A DNA stretch of 64,000 nucleotides from positions 124,001 to 188,000 of the forward strand of contig NZ_PTIX01000012.1 of NCBI RefSeq assembly GCF_002934265.1, given 5' to 3'. Below are positions 8,565-18,488 of this stretch, in pieces. The notes beneath the pieces were generated by a model. It was not told the DNA's origin and made no database searches. It was given only the letters and a program-made list of their open reading frames with translations. The DNA comes from Actinokineospora auranticolor (GTDB lineage Bacteria; Actinomycetota; Actinomycetes; Mycobacteriales; Pseudonocardiaceae). A program made the position numbers and the translations under genes. Every line of letters begins with the position of its first letter. Position 1 is the first letter of the stretch.

Positions 8565-9341
8565 TCTCCACCAGCAGCACGCCATTCGACGAGCCCGGCG
8601 CGAGCAACGACTGCAAGTGATCGTCCACCGCGAGCCCCAAAGGACGGCCCCCGCCTTTCCGCGGGTGTGTTCAGGTCGGTGTGCTCACGTTGACAGTGGC
8701 CCGCCGGAACATGAGTCACACGGTCGTGGCCGATCTTGTCGGCGTGAGTCAACCCACGGTCTCACGGGTCTTCCGTCGGTTCCTCCCACTGATCGGCCAA
8801 GCGTCATGCCTTCACGTCCCATCTTTTCCTGGGGTGTTGACCGGCCGCGTGGGGATCATCGACGGCACCCTGCTTCCCACGGGCGACCGCGCGGATCACA
8901 GGGACGACCACTCCGGAAAACGGCGCCGATCCGGGCCGAACGTCCAGGTCATGTCCGACCTCGACGGCCAACTCCTCGCGGTCTCCATGCCGACCAAGGG
9001 ATCCACCCCCGACCGGCGAGCATGCACAATCACCGGATGCGAGGATACGCTCGCCGAGTACGACATACTCGGCGACAAAGCCTATCGCGGCACGAGCGTG
9101 ATCGCGACCATTCAAAAACCGTACCGAGGCGACTTCTCACCCGGCCACATCGACCACAACCATCAACACTCGGCCAGACGAGCAGCGGTTGAACGATGCA
9201 TCGCCCATCTCAAACACCGGAAAATGACCTCAACCCGATATAGAGGCCCTTACAAGGAGTTCCCCGCGGTCATCCGGATCATCACAACACTCGAGTTCTA
9301 CCGACTCGGCTGGTAAGCCAGATGAATAGCGCTCTGAGTCA
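8565..9341 (+). mobile_element. Insertion-sequence remnant between NADAR gene and dnaX
   Basis: Span from the end of the NADAR gene to just past the transposase stop. The right end may be near 9341, where GAGCGCTATTCATCTGGCTT (minus strand, 9317-9336) looks like an IS terminus. No matching left inverted repeat is visible, in agreement with loss of the 5' part. Boundaries are estimates. Confidence 0.5.
8681..9316 (+). pseudogene. 5'-truncated IS5-like DDE transposase
   Basis: Remnant of an insertion-sequence transposase (about 211 aa open). It opens directly in the helix-turn-helix (VVADLVGVSQPTVSRVFRRF), without the ~50-80 residues that normally precede it. It then has the DDE pieces: GIIDGT, the STPDRRACT region, LGDKAYRG, and the AAVERCIAHLK block with the last acidic residue. 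The GTG at 8681 has no convincing ribosome-binding site. Local base use is less GC-rich than the neighbours. It sits between the NADAR gene and dnaX. Probably inactive. Confidence 0.75.
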
Positions 9342-9371
9342 GCGGGGCGTGCTTGCCGGGGGTTCGCGCGG

Positions 9372-11351
9372 TCAGGACTCGACCGGGCGGGCGCCGAGGG
9401 TGTCGGCCAGGAGTTTGAGCATGACCGCCTCCGGATCCGCTTGGCGGGCGCCCGGTTCCGGCTTCTGCGCCGCCTGCGCCATCATCTCTTCCTCGTCTTC
9501 CGGTTCCGGGGGCAGATCCGGTTCCGGTGGGGGTGGGATTTCCTCCACCGGCGGGCGCGAGGGCTGGGTCGGGGCCGCGACGCGGCTCGGGGGTTCGAAG
9601 GTGCGCGCGGGGGGTTCCGGGGCCGGGCGCGCGGGTTTGGCCGCCGCCGCGGGGGCGCTGCCCGGTTCGGCGTGGATCACCCGGACCTGCCACCGGCCAC
9701 CCAGGACGGAGCTCAGGGCGGTGGCGATGGCGTCGGTGTTGCGGGGTTCCGCGAGGCGGCGGGCCAGAGGGGCGGCGGGGTGCCCGATGACGACCGTGTC
9801 GGCTTCCACCGAGTGGACGGTCGCGTTCGTCAGCATGGCTTCGGTGCTGCGGCTGGACTTGCGGACCGCGGCCAGCAGCTCCGACCACACCCGACGGACA
9901 CCCGCCGCGTCCATGCCGCCCGCGCCGACCGGTTCGGCGGCGGGCTCCGGCTGGGCGGGGGTGGCGGGCGCGGGGGGCGGCGGTTCGGCGGCGCGGGGTG
10001 GCGCCTGCTCGACGCGCGGCGCGGGCTCCGCGGCGCGCTGCGACGGGCGGGTGATCACCGGGCGGTTCGACGCGGCGGGCGCGGATGCGGCAGGCGCGGG
10101 CGGTGGGGTAGCCGCGACCGGCGCGGGCGGTCGGGCCTCCGCCGCCGCGGCGACCACCGGGGCGACCGCTCCCGCGCCGGTGACCAGGCGGCGCTCCACC
10201 TGTTCCAGGCGCTGCAGCAGGGCCGAGTCGGCGGCGGCGTCCGTGGGCACGGCGGCGGGCAGCAGCATGCGGGCGCACAGCAGCTCCAGCAGCAGCCGCG
10301 GCGCCGTCGCGCCGCGCATCTCCACCAGGCCGGTGTGGACGATCTCCGCGTAGCGGGCGAGGGTGGCGGCGCCCAGGCGCTCGGCCTGGCCGACCATGCG
10401 GGCCAGTTCGTCGTCCGGGGCGTTGACCAGCCCCTTGCTGGCGGCGTCCGGGACGGCGCGCAGCAGGACCAGGTCGCGCAGGCGGTCGAGCAGGTCCGAG
10501 GCGAACCGGCGCGGGTCGTGGCCCGCTTCGACCAGGCGGTCGACCGTGCCGTAGACCGCCGCCGAGTCGCCCGCGCCGAGGCCGTCGACCATGTCGTCGA
10601 TGAGGGCGACGTCGGTGACCCCCAGCAGCGACACCGCGCGGTCGTAGGTGACGCCCTCGGGGCCCGCGCCCGCCAGCAGCTGGTCCAGCACCGACTGGGT
10701 GTCCCGGGCCGAGCCGCCGCCCGCGCGGATGACCAGGGGGAAGACCGCCTGCTCCACCTTCGCGCCCTCGGCCGCGCAGTTGCGCTCCAGCAGGTCGCGC
10801 ATGGCGCTGGGCGGGATCAGCCGGAACGGGTAGTGGTGGGTGCGGGAGCGGATGGTCGCCAGCACCTTGTCCGGCTCGGTGGTGGCGAAGATGAAGACCA
10901 GGTGCTCCGGCGGCTCCTCCACGATCTTCAGCAGGGCGTTGAAGCCCTGCGTGGTGACCATGTGCGCCTCGTCCACGATGAACACCCGGTAGCGGGAGTG
11001 GGCGGGCGCGTAGAAGGCGCGGTCGCGCAGCTCGCGGGCGTCGTCGACACCACCGTGGCTGGCCGCGTCGAGCTCCACGACGTCGACCGTGCCCGGCCCG
11101 TTGGGCGCCAGGCCGATGCAGGACTCGCACACCCCGCACGGCTCGTCCGTCGGCCCCTGCTCGCAGTTGAGCGAGCGGGCCAGGATGCGCGCGCTGGACG
11201 TCTTGCCGCAGCCGCGCGGGCCGGAGAAGAGGTACGCGTGGTTGACCCGTCGGGCCGCGAGCGCGGTGCGCAGCGGGACGGTGACGTGTTCCTGCCCGAC
11301 GACCTCGGCGAAGGTCGCCGGCCGGTACTTGCGGTAAAGGGCGAGCGCCAC
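9372..11351 (-). CDS. dnaX: DNA polymerase III subunits gamma and tau
   Basis: Clamp-loader ATPase, 659 aa. It starts MALALYRKYRPATFAEVVGQ, then Walker A GPRGCGKTSSARI, the four-Cys zinc module (CEQGPTDEPCGVCESC), Walker B/DEAH (VFIVDEAHMV) and the sensor region (IFATTEPDKVL). After ~residue 380 comes a long Pro/Ala-rich, low-complexity linker and a C-terminal domain that would bind the polymerase alpha subunit. The GTG start at 11351 follows from alignment of the N-terminus. The SRP RNA gene is upstream on the same strand, as in mycobacteria, with a flavin monooxygenase gene inserted on the other strand. Confidence 0.97.
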   Translation of the reverse strand: MALALYRKYRPATFAEVVGQEHVTVPLRTALAARRVNHAYLFSGPRGCGKTSSARILARSLNCEQGPTDEPCGVCESCIGLAPNGPGTVDVVELDAASHGGVDDARELRDRAFYAPAHSRYRVFIVDEAHMVTTQGFNALLKIVEEPPEHLVFIFATTEPDKVLATIRSRTHHYPFRLIPPSAMRDLLERNCAAEGAKVEQAVFPLVIRAGGGSARDTQSVLDQLLAGAGPEGVTYDRAVSLLGVTDVALIDDMVDGLGAGDSAAVYGTVDRLVEAGHDPRRFASDLLDRLRDLVLLRAVPDAASKGLVNAPDDELARMVGQAERLGAATLARYAEIVHTGLVEMRGATAPRLLLELLCARMLLPAAVPTDAAADSALLQRLEQVERRLVTGAGAVAPVVAAAAEARPPAPVAATPPPAPAASAPAASNRPVITRPSQRAAEPAPRVEQAPPRAAEPPPPAPATPAQPEPAAEPVGAGGMDAAGVRRVWSELLAAVRKSSRSTEAMLTNATVHSVEADTVVIGHPAAPLARRLAEPRNTDAIATALSSVLGGRWQVRVIHAEPGSAPAAAAKPARPAPEPPARTFEPPSRVAAPTQPSRPPVEEIPPPPEPDLPPEPEDEEEMMAQAAQKPEPGARQADPEAVMLKLLADTLGARPVES

Positions 11352-11441
11352 GCTCTGACACTACCGGTCACCGCCGACACTCCCCGTCGGGGGAATCGGA
11401 CTGCCGGGAATCCCCCGCGCGCGCACCGCGTTGCCCGGTAG

Positions 11442-12461
<1,020 letters not shown>

Positions 12462-12462
12462 G

Positions 12463-12552
12463 GCGGACCCCGCGCACCTGCCAGAGCCCGCTTATCCTTG
12501 CTGCCTTCCGGCCCTGGGGAGGTTCGCGAGATGAACACCGCACGGGGTCCGC
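12463..12552 (-). ncRNA. ffs: Signal recognition particle RNA, small bacterial (4.5S) type
   Basis: About 90 nt on the minus strand. It contains the conserved domain IV with the asymmetric loop and apical tetraloop region (CAGGGCCGGAAGGCAGCAAG read on the minus strand). The ends pair as a terminal stem (GCGGACCCC with GGGGTCCGC). It binds Ffh in co-translational protein targeting. Location upstream of dnaX matches other Mycobacteriales-like genomes. Confidence 0.95.
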
Positions 12553-12604
12553 GTCCAGTGTAGCGGGAAGGCTTCCCGGCACCGGTCGCGGACCCCCGGC
12601 GGGG

Positions 12605-13165
12605 TCAGTACGACGGCCGCAGCCACGCGGACGTGTTCGAGCCCGCGGCCTGGGCCAGGCTGATGGCCGGGATCGCGGTGAGCAGCAGCGCGCCGATGAT
12701 CGCCACAGCCTTGACCTGCTCGAACAGGTCGAAGTTGAACGTCGGGATGATGCTGAAGATGGCCAGGTAGACCAGGCCGATGACGATCTCGACGATGTTG
12801 CCGCCGATGAGCAGGCCCCTGCCGGTGCCCTTGAGCACCTGGGCACCGCCCACCGCCAGCAGGCCGACGCCCGCGAACTGGACCAGCACGATGAGCACGG
12901 CGACCGCGATGCCGTCGGACTTGCCGTCGAAGGCGCTGATCGCGATCAGCAGGGTCAGGATGCCGGTGATGGAGGCCTGCACGAAGGCCAGCACGGCGGC
13001 CGAGGTCGCCGAGCCGGGCCGCGACCGGGGACCGACCGCGCCGACCGGGTACTGACCGGGCGGTGGCGGCGCGGGGAAACCGCCAGTCTGCGGGTAGGCG
13101 GGGGGCTGCTGGGGGTATTGGGGCGGTTGCGGGTTGAAGTTTCCGCCGCTGTAGTCCTGCGTCAT
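12605..13165 (-). CDS. Small integral membrane protein with Pro/Gln-rich N-terminus
   Basis: 186 aa. The first ~50 residues are rich in Pro, Gln, Tyr and Gly (NPQPPQYPQQPPAYPQ), followed by about four hydrophobic segments: SAAVLAFVQASITGILTLLIA, IAVAVLIVLVQFAGVGLLAV, GLLIGGNIVEIVIGLVYLAI and AVAIIGALLLTAIPAISLAQ. This layout is common among actinobacterial membrane proteins of unknown function, some linked to growth-pole complexes. Divergent from the cyclase/VWA gene, with 203 bp between. Confidence 0.75.
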   Translation of the reverse strand: MTQDYSGGNFNPQPPQYPQQPPAYPQTGGFPAPPPPGQYPVGAVGPRSRPGSATSAAVLAFVQASITGILTLLIAISAFDGKSDGIAVAVLIVLVQFAGVGLLAVGGAQVLKGTGRGLLIGGNIVEIVIGLVYLAIFSIIPTFNFDLFEQVKAVAIIGALLLTAIPAISLAQAAGSNTSAWLRPSY

Positions 13166-13368
13166 GACGTTTTCCTCGACTGGTCGCCAGGGCCGATCCG
13201 GTTAACCATGAGCATCGCTGCGGCACGGAGTTTGTGACGGTTCGCGGCCGGATTGGCTCCGGACAACTAGTGGACAATCCGGCCACCGGGGTGTGATCGG
13301 GACCACGCGGCGGGCCACACCGGTTGTACTCTGTACGCCGTCAATCCGGCTTTCGGGGAGCGGAGCGG

Positions 13369-15699
13369 ATGAGACGACCACAGGACCTGCACACGACCAT
13401 CCTCGCCGTCGACGTGGAGCGCTTCGGCGACCCGCGGCGCACCGACCGGGACCGGTCGATCGTGCGCGCGGGCCTGCACGACGCGCTGCGCCGGGCGATG
13501 GACCGCGCCCGGATCCCGTGGGGCGAGCACGAGAACACCGGCGACGGCCTGTTGATGCTGCTCTCCGGGGTGGCCAAGGGCGAGCTTGTCTCGTCGCTGC
13601 CGCACGAGCTGGCCGCCGCGCTGCGCGAGCACAACGCCGACCACAACCCCGAGGCGCGCATCCGGCTGCGGGTGGTGGTGCACGCGGGCGAGGTCGGCAC
13701 GGACGCCGAGGGGCGGGTCGGTAACGACCTCAACCACGCCTTCCGGCTGCTGGACTCGGCGGCCCTGCGCAAGGCGCTGGCCGACTCCCCCGGCGTGCTG
13801 GCGGTGGCGGTTTCGGACTGGTTCCACGAGCACGTGCTAAAGCACCAACCGGCCGCGAATCCGGCCATTTACCACCCGAGCACGGTGCGGAAGAAGGAAA
13901 CCCGGACCACCGCTTGGATCGCCACGCCGGACTACCCCACGATCCGCAGCACGCGACCAAAAGTGCATTTTCCTCACCTTAGAGTCCCGGCTTTGCCGAA
14001 GATTTCGTTGCCCAGGCCGAAATGGGAGCCGGTGGGGCTGGCGCTGCTGCTGTGCCTGGCGCTCACCACGAACGTGCTCGCCAGCGCCACCGCCCCCGTG
14101 GCCGCGTGCGCGAACCCGGTGCAGCTCAACGTGTTGACCTCCACCGAGCTGGCGCCGACGCTGCGGCAACTGGCGCTGGAGTTCGAGCGCGTCGCCAACC
14201 GCGCCGACGACGACGGCTGCCGCAAGGCGCGGGTGCTCGTCGTGGCCGACACCTACAGCGGCGCGGTGGACGCCCTGGGCCGCGGCTGGGCCGGGATCAA
14301 CGACGCGCGCGACCACGGTCCCGAGCCGCACGTGTGGATACCGGACTCCAGCACGGACGTCGCCCACGTCACGGCCCGCCTGGCGGCCGCGGCCGGGATC
14401 GGCGCCGTGCCGCAGCCGCGCCCGGGGATCGCCCGGTCGCCGCTGGTGCTGGCCGTGCCCCCGGACGTGGTCGGCGACCTGCGCCCCGACCGGCAGCGGT
14501 TCGACTGGGCGAGCGTCGACCGGGCGCGCGACACCATCGCCTTCGCCCGACCGGACCCGGACGCCTCCAGCGCGGGCATGCTGGCCACCATCGCGCTGTA
14601 CCGGCACCGGCTCGGGCGCGGCGTGCTGGACACCGCCGCCATGTCCGACGCCGACGTGCCCCGCCGGGCGCACGACGTCGAGCTGACCGTGCCCGCGACG
14701 GAGCAGGCGGACAGCGGCGCGCTGCTGTGCGCGTTGCGCTCCTCCCCCGGCCGGATGGCGGTGCTGGTGTCGGAGAAGGCCGCGCTGGACTACAACCGCG
14801 GCGCGCTGGTGAACACCCCGTGCGCGGGCACGAAGCCGGACCGGCCGCTGACGCTGCTGTACCCGAGGGACGGCACGCCGGTGCTGGACCACCCGTACGT
14901 GGTGATGCGGTGGACGGACCGGCCGGAGAACCCGCGCCGCGCCCAGGTCATCGACCAGTTCCACGGCTACCTGCTGGCGCGGGCGGCCCAGGAGACGCTG
15001 CGCAACGACGGATTCCGCAACGTCAACGGTCGTCCCGGCCCGTACGAGGGACCCGTGCAGGAGTGGCCCGCGGCGTTGGAGGTCGGCGCGGACACCGACG
15101 ACGAGGCCGTGCTGCGAACGGCGCGGAAGGCCCGCGTGCCCGCTCGTGTCCTCTTCGCGGTGGACACCGCGGCGTCGATGTCCCAACCGTCCGGCGACGG
15201 CACCCGCGGGCAGGCGGCGGCGAACGCGATCCGCGACCTGCTGCCGCTCTTCGGCGCGCGCGACGAGGTCGGTCTGGCCACGTCGTCCGGTGTGGTCGTC
15301 GAGCTCGGCAGGGGCAACTCGACGGCGGTGCGGTCCACACTGCGACCCACGCCGCCACCGTCCCCCGGCGCGACCGACGTCTACGGACTGCTCAACGCGG
15401 GTGTCGACCACCTTCGGGCCAAATCCGAACAGACGGACAACGACCTGCTCATCCTGTTCACCGACGGCGCCACCGCTAACCAGGCGCTGGTCGACCTGAC
15501 CGAGCTGAAAAGGCGGGTGTCCGCGCCGAGCCCGAGCACCGAGGTGCTGGTGGTGTCGCTGTCCACCGACCGCTGTTTCCTGACCGGGCTGCGCGAGGTG
15601 GCGGACGCGACCGGCGGCTGGTGCCTCGACGCCGCGGGCGCGGCCGCGCTCGCCGACCTCCCGTCCCGGGTGGCGGCCGGTCTCTGGAGGAGGGACTGA
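13369..15699 (+). CDS. Membrane protein: class III cyclase-homology domain + binding-protein-like domain + VWA domain
   Basis: 776 aa in three modules. Residues 1-~170 match a class III nucleotidyl cyclase domain: metal Asp15 in ILAVDVERFG, metal Asp59 in ENTGDGLLML, and Asn122/Arg126 in LNHAFRL, the transition-state pair. At the position of the purine-selecting Lys there is Glu55, as in guanylate cyclases. A membrane helix follows (~222-241, GLALLLCLALTTNVLASA). Then comes an extracellular domain like a solute-binding protein (~248-590) and a C-terminal VWA domain whose MIDAS reads D599-T-A-A-S603 (middle Ser lost) with TDGAT later. Start ATG 13369 has GGGAG upstream. The stop overlaps the next start by one base. 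No family with all parts is known to me. Confidence 0.75.
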   Translation: MRRPQDLHTTILAVDVERFGDPRRTDRDRSIVRAGLHDALRRAMDRARIPWGEHENTGDGLLMLLSGVAKGELVSSLPHELAAALREHNADHNPEARIRLRVVVHAGEVGTDAEGRVGNDLNHAFRLLDSAALRKALADSPGVLAVAVSDWFHEHVLKHQPAANPAIYHPSTVRKKETRTTAWIATPDYPTIRSTRPKVHFPHLRVPALPKISLPRPKWEPVGLALLLCLALTTNVLASATAPVAACANPVQLNVLTSTELAPTLRQLALEFERVANRADDDGCRKARVLVVADTYSGAVDALGRGWAGINDARDHGPEPHVWIPDSSTDVAHVTARLAAAAGIGAVPQPRPGIARSPLVLAVPPDVVGDLRPDRQRFDWASVDRARDTIAFARPDPDASSAGMLATIALYRHRLGRGVLDTAAMSDADVPRRAHDVELTVPATEQADSGALLCALRSSPGRMAVLVSEKAALDYNRGALVNTPCAGTKPDRPLTLLYPRDGTPVLDHPYVVMRWTDRPENPRRAQVIDQFHGYLLARAAQETLRNDGFRNVNGRPGPYEGPVQEWPAALEVGADTDDEAVLRTARKARVPARVLFAVDTAASMSQPSGDGTRGQAAANAIRDLLPLFGARDEVGLATSSGVVVELGRGNSTAVRSTLRPTPPPSPGATDVYGLLNAGVDHLRAKSEQTDNDLLILFTDGATANQALVDLTELKRRVSAPSPSTEVLVVSLSTDRCFLTGLREVADATGGWCLDAAGAAALADLPSRVAAGLWRRD

Positions 15700-16976
15700 T
15701 GATCAGGCTGCGCTACGCGGTGCTCGCGCTGGCGGCCACCGCCGGGCTGGTGGCGAGTTGCCTGGACTCGACCGGGCAGACCGACGACCGGGTGGACGCG
15801 CGCGGTCCGATCACGTTCGTCGACGGGCGGGACAACACCCGGGGCTCGCAGATCAAGCAGATGGTCGAGCGGTGGAACAACGGCCGCGGGTTCAAGGAGC
15901 AGGTGACGTTCGTCGAGCAGTCCCCGGCCTCCGACGCCCACCGCGCGTCGCTGGTGGCCGCGGCGGAGGACGTGGCGCTGCCGGGTTCGCGGAGCCGGTG
16001 CAACGACGTGATCATGGTGGACACGGTGTGGACGGCCGAGTTCGCCCGCGCCGGGTACCTGCGCCCGCTCAACGGCGCGGAGTTCGGCATCAACCGGTTC
16101 ATCGAGTCCGCGGTGGTCAACGCGACCGTGGACGGCACCCTGTACGCGATCCCCGCCCGCTCCGACGGCGGACTCATCTACTACCGCAAGGACATCCTCG
16201 ACGCGGAGCACCTGCCGCCGCCGAACACCTGGGCCGAACTGGCGGGGATGGCCAAGCGGCTGGGGCGCGCGCACGGCATCGGCGGCTACGTCGGCCAACT
16301 CGCCCGCTACGAGGGCCTGACGGTGAACGCGATGGAGGCGATCTGGGCGGCGGGCGGCAACCTGGTCGGCTCGGACGGTCGCATCGCGATCGACTCGCCG
16401 CAGGCCAAGGCCGGGGTGCGGACGCTGGCCGCGGGGTTGAGCGAGGGCTGGATCCCGCGCGAGACAACGGGGTTCGCCGAGGAGGAGAGCAGGCGGTACT
16501 TCCAGGAGGGGAAGGCGCTGTTCCTCCGCAACTGGTCCTACGCGTACCCGCTGCTGAACGCGCCGGGGTCGCCGGTGGCGGGCAAGGTCGGTGTCACCTG
16601 GCTGTCCAGCCCGAGCGCGCTCGGCGGGTGGAACGCGGCGATCTCGCCGTGTTCGCGCCACCAGCGCACGGCCCGCGACTTCATCCGGTTCCTGACCAGT
16701 GAGGACGAGCAGCGCGCGCTGTTCACCGAAGGCGGTTTCGCGCCGTCGGTGAAGAGCCTATACCAGGACCCGATGCTGCTCAGCCAGTACCCGCACCTGG
16801 GCGTGCTGTACGGCAGCATCCGCGGCGCGCTCGACCGGGTGCGGACCCCGGACTACGACCGCGTCTCGGACATGATGCAGGAAAGCCTCCACCGGGCGCT
16901 GGACCGCGTGGTAGCGGTCGACCCGACAATGGACGGCCTGGCCGAGGAGATGCGTTCCACGCTGCACAGCGGATAG
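15699..16976 (+). CDS. Extracellular solute-binding lipoprotein (family 1-like), without permease genes
   Basis: 425 aa. Lipoprotein signal with VASC lipobox (Cys21) right after the ATG at 15699, which shares a base with the stop of the upstream cyclase/VWA gene (TGATG). The mature part resembles sugar-type binding proteins: ITFVDGRDNTRGSQIKQMVE near the start, GLIYYRKDILDAEHLPPPNT, and TARDFIRFLTSEDEQRALF in the hinge/C-lobe. No ABC permease or ATPase lies nearby, so it is more likely a partner of the upstream membrane protein (ligand presentation or sensing) than part of an importer. Confidence 0.8.
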   Translation: MIRLRYAVLALAATAGLVASCLDSTGQTDDRVDARGPITFVDGRDNTRGSQIKQMVERWNNGRGFKEQVTFVEQSPASDAHRASLVAAAEDVALPGSRSRCNDVIMVDTVWTAEFARAGYLRPLNGAEFGINRFIESAVVNATVDGTLYAIPARSDGGLIYYRKDILDAEHLPPPNTWAELAGMAKRLGRAHGIGGYVGQLARYEGLTVNAMEAIWAAGGNLVGSDGRIAIDSPQAKAGVRTLAAGLSEGWIPRETTGFAEEESRRYFQEGKALFLRNWSYAYPLLNAPGSPVAGKVGVTWLSSPSALGGWNAAISPCSRHQRTARDFIRFLTSEDEQRALFTEGGFAPSVKSLYQDPMLLSQYPHLGVLYGSIRGALDRVRTPDYDRVSDMMQESLHRALDRVVAVDPTMDGLAEEMRSTLHSG

Positions 16977-17229
16977 TTCCCGGAATAGCGGAACGAGTCC
17001 GAAGACCGCCGAGTTAGCAAAGTGCTAATAAATTCAGCACATCTTTAGCGCGCCCGCCGGCAGCGCGGATACCCTGGGACACAAGGGGAGACAGGACAGG
17101 CCACCGCGGTTCTTTGGGGGATCCGCGCATTCTCGACCGCGTCCCGGTCGACATTTCCGCACGCCTATCCCGTCACCCCTCGCACGCAGAGCGATCCCCT
17201 GCGTGACGCTTCATGGAATGAGGGGATGA

Positions 17230-17382
17230 ATGACCACCACAGAGTTTTCCGAGAACTTCGACGTCGGTGACGTGGCCAATCCGGACGCACCGGACCCCAC
17301 CCCGGAGGAGATCACCGACCCGACCCACCCCGACCACGTCGAGCCGTTCACCGCGGCCACCCCGGTGCCGGAGGGGGTCTGA
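17230..17382 (+). CDS. Small acidic protein (50 aa), coupled to downstream lysin-like gene
   Basis: ATG at 17230 preceded by GAGGGGATGA gives a 50-aa protein rich in Asp, Glu, Pro and Thr (EFSENFDVGDVANPDAPDP; ending TAATPVPEGV). No membrane segment or signal. Its TGA is one base from the ATG of the next gene (TGACATG), so the two are almost surely translated together. Function unknown. It could be a small precursor-like peptide or a chaperone for the next product; neither is supported beyond context. Confidence 0.65.
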   Translation: MTTTEFSENFDVGDVANPDAPDPTPEEITDPTHPDHVEPFTAATPVPEGV

Positions 17383-17383
17383 C

Positions 17384-18088
17384 ATGAGCCTGCTCAGCGG
17401 CTACGAGCCCGCGCGGTCCTGCACCGGGTCGCCCACCACGGGCGCCCGCGCGCTGATGTCCTGGTACCTCGGCGCCTACGCGGGCCGCGGCGGCCGGAAC
17501 CTGGGTATCTACAACTGCCGCAGCGTCGCGGGGACCAGCACCACCAGCCTGCACGGCGAGGGCCGCGCGGACGACCTCGGCGTGCCGGTCGGCGCGTCGT
17601 GGGCGCAGGGGCTGGCCGACCAGTTGCGGCTCAACTCGGCGGAACTGGGCGTCCAGTGCGTGATCTACAACCGCCGCATCTGGTCCGGCGCGCACGCCGC
17701 GGCCGGGTGGCGCCCGTACACCGGCGCGAACCCGCACGTGGACCACCTGCACGTCGAACTGTCCTGGAACTCGGCCCGCGGCCTGACCCCGGAACGCGTG
17801 CAGCAGGTGCTGGGCGGCCAACCGGCACCGCCGTCCACACCCCCGACCACGCCCCCGCCCTCGGCACCCCCCGGCCACCCCACCATCCGCCGCGGCGCCA
17901 AGGGCGACCCCGTCCGAGAACTCCAGCGCATCCTGAACGCCTGGTACCCGACCCTCCCGCAGCTCGCGGTGGACGGCGACTTCGGTCCGGCCACCGAGGC
18001 GAGGGTCAAGCACATGCAGGAACGCGCGGGCCTGACCGTCGACGGCATCGTCGGCCCCAAGACCTGGGCCCGCCTCCTGGGCGGGTGA
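17384..18088 (+). CDS. Lysin-like protein: M15-type peptidase-like domain + peptidoglycan-binding domain
   Basis: 234 aa. The N-terminal ~140 residues carry LHGEGRADDLGVPV and PHVDHLHVELSW, which resemble the metal-site motifs (H-x6-D, then H-x2-H) of M15-like D-Ala-D-Ala peptidases/endolysins. A Pro/Thr-rich linker follows, then a C-terminal PG_binding_1 repeat (IRRGAKGDPVRELQRIL, VDGDFGPATEARVKHMQ, VDGIVGPKTWARLL). There is no signal peptide, as in phage endolysins that need a holin. No phage structural genes are near. Start ATG 17384 follows the 50-aa cistron. Confidence 0.75.
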   Translation: MSLLSGYEPARSCTGSPTTGARALMSWYLGAYAGRGGRNLGIYNCRSVAGTSTTSLHGEGRADDLGVPVGASWAQGLADQLRLNSAELGVQCVIYNRRIWSGAHAAAGWRPYTGANPHVDHLHVELSWNSARGLTPERVQQVLGGQPAPPSTPPTTPPPSAPPGHPTIRRGAKGDPVRELQRILNAWYPTLPQLAVDGDFGPATEARVKHMQERAGLTVDGIVGPKTWARLLGG

Positions 18089-18092
18089 CAGG

Positions 18093-18135
18093 TCCCGGTG
18101 GGCACCACCCAGACCGCGGGTGGCGCCCACCGGGA
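18093..18135 (+). terminator. Nested inverted repeat after the lysin-like gene
   Basis: Outer 11-bp arms 18093-18103 and 18125-18135 enclose an inner CCACCC/GGGTGG stem. It starts 5 nt after the stop at 18088. GC-rich and without a T tract, as usual for actinobacterial terminators. Confidence 0.6.
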
Positions 18136-18345
18136 TCCACCTGGTCGGGGGACGCGCAACCCACCGGAGTCGACGGGGTGAAATCCCGCCCCCACGAGCG
18201 AAGCGCGCCGTGGCGCTGCGCAGAACCGTTGGTAGCGCGCCGGTCGCGCCCACCCCGCGGTCGAGGCCGGGGCGTTCACGCTGGTGGTAACCATGCCAGG
18301 GCCCCGTTTTGGCCGGTCAGTCCACCATCCGGTACCCTCTCCCAC

Positions 18346-18432
18346 GGAGGATTCGCATAGTGGCCTAGTGCGCACGATTGGAAATCGTGTTGGGTGTTAA
18401 AACCCTCGGGGGTTCAAATCCCCCATCCTCCG
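18346..18432 (+). tRNA. tRNA-Ser (anticodon GGA)
   Basis: 87 nt with long variable arm. Acceptor GGAGGAT pairs with ATCCTCC, the anticodon loop is TTGGAAA, and the T-loop is GGTTCAAATCC. CCA is not encoded. Reads UCC/UCU. Confidence 0.95.
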
Positions 18433-18488
18433 CTCCGACGGAACACCGGTCGCCCATTGTGGTGGCCGGTGTTTCTCGTTTCCGGGGG

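Noticed and set aside
13369-18088. Prophage or conjugative island including the lysin-like gene
   Set aside because: No integrase, terminase, capsid or att-like repeat at the adjacent tRNA-Ser was found.
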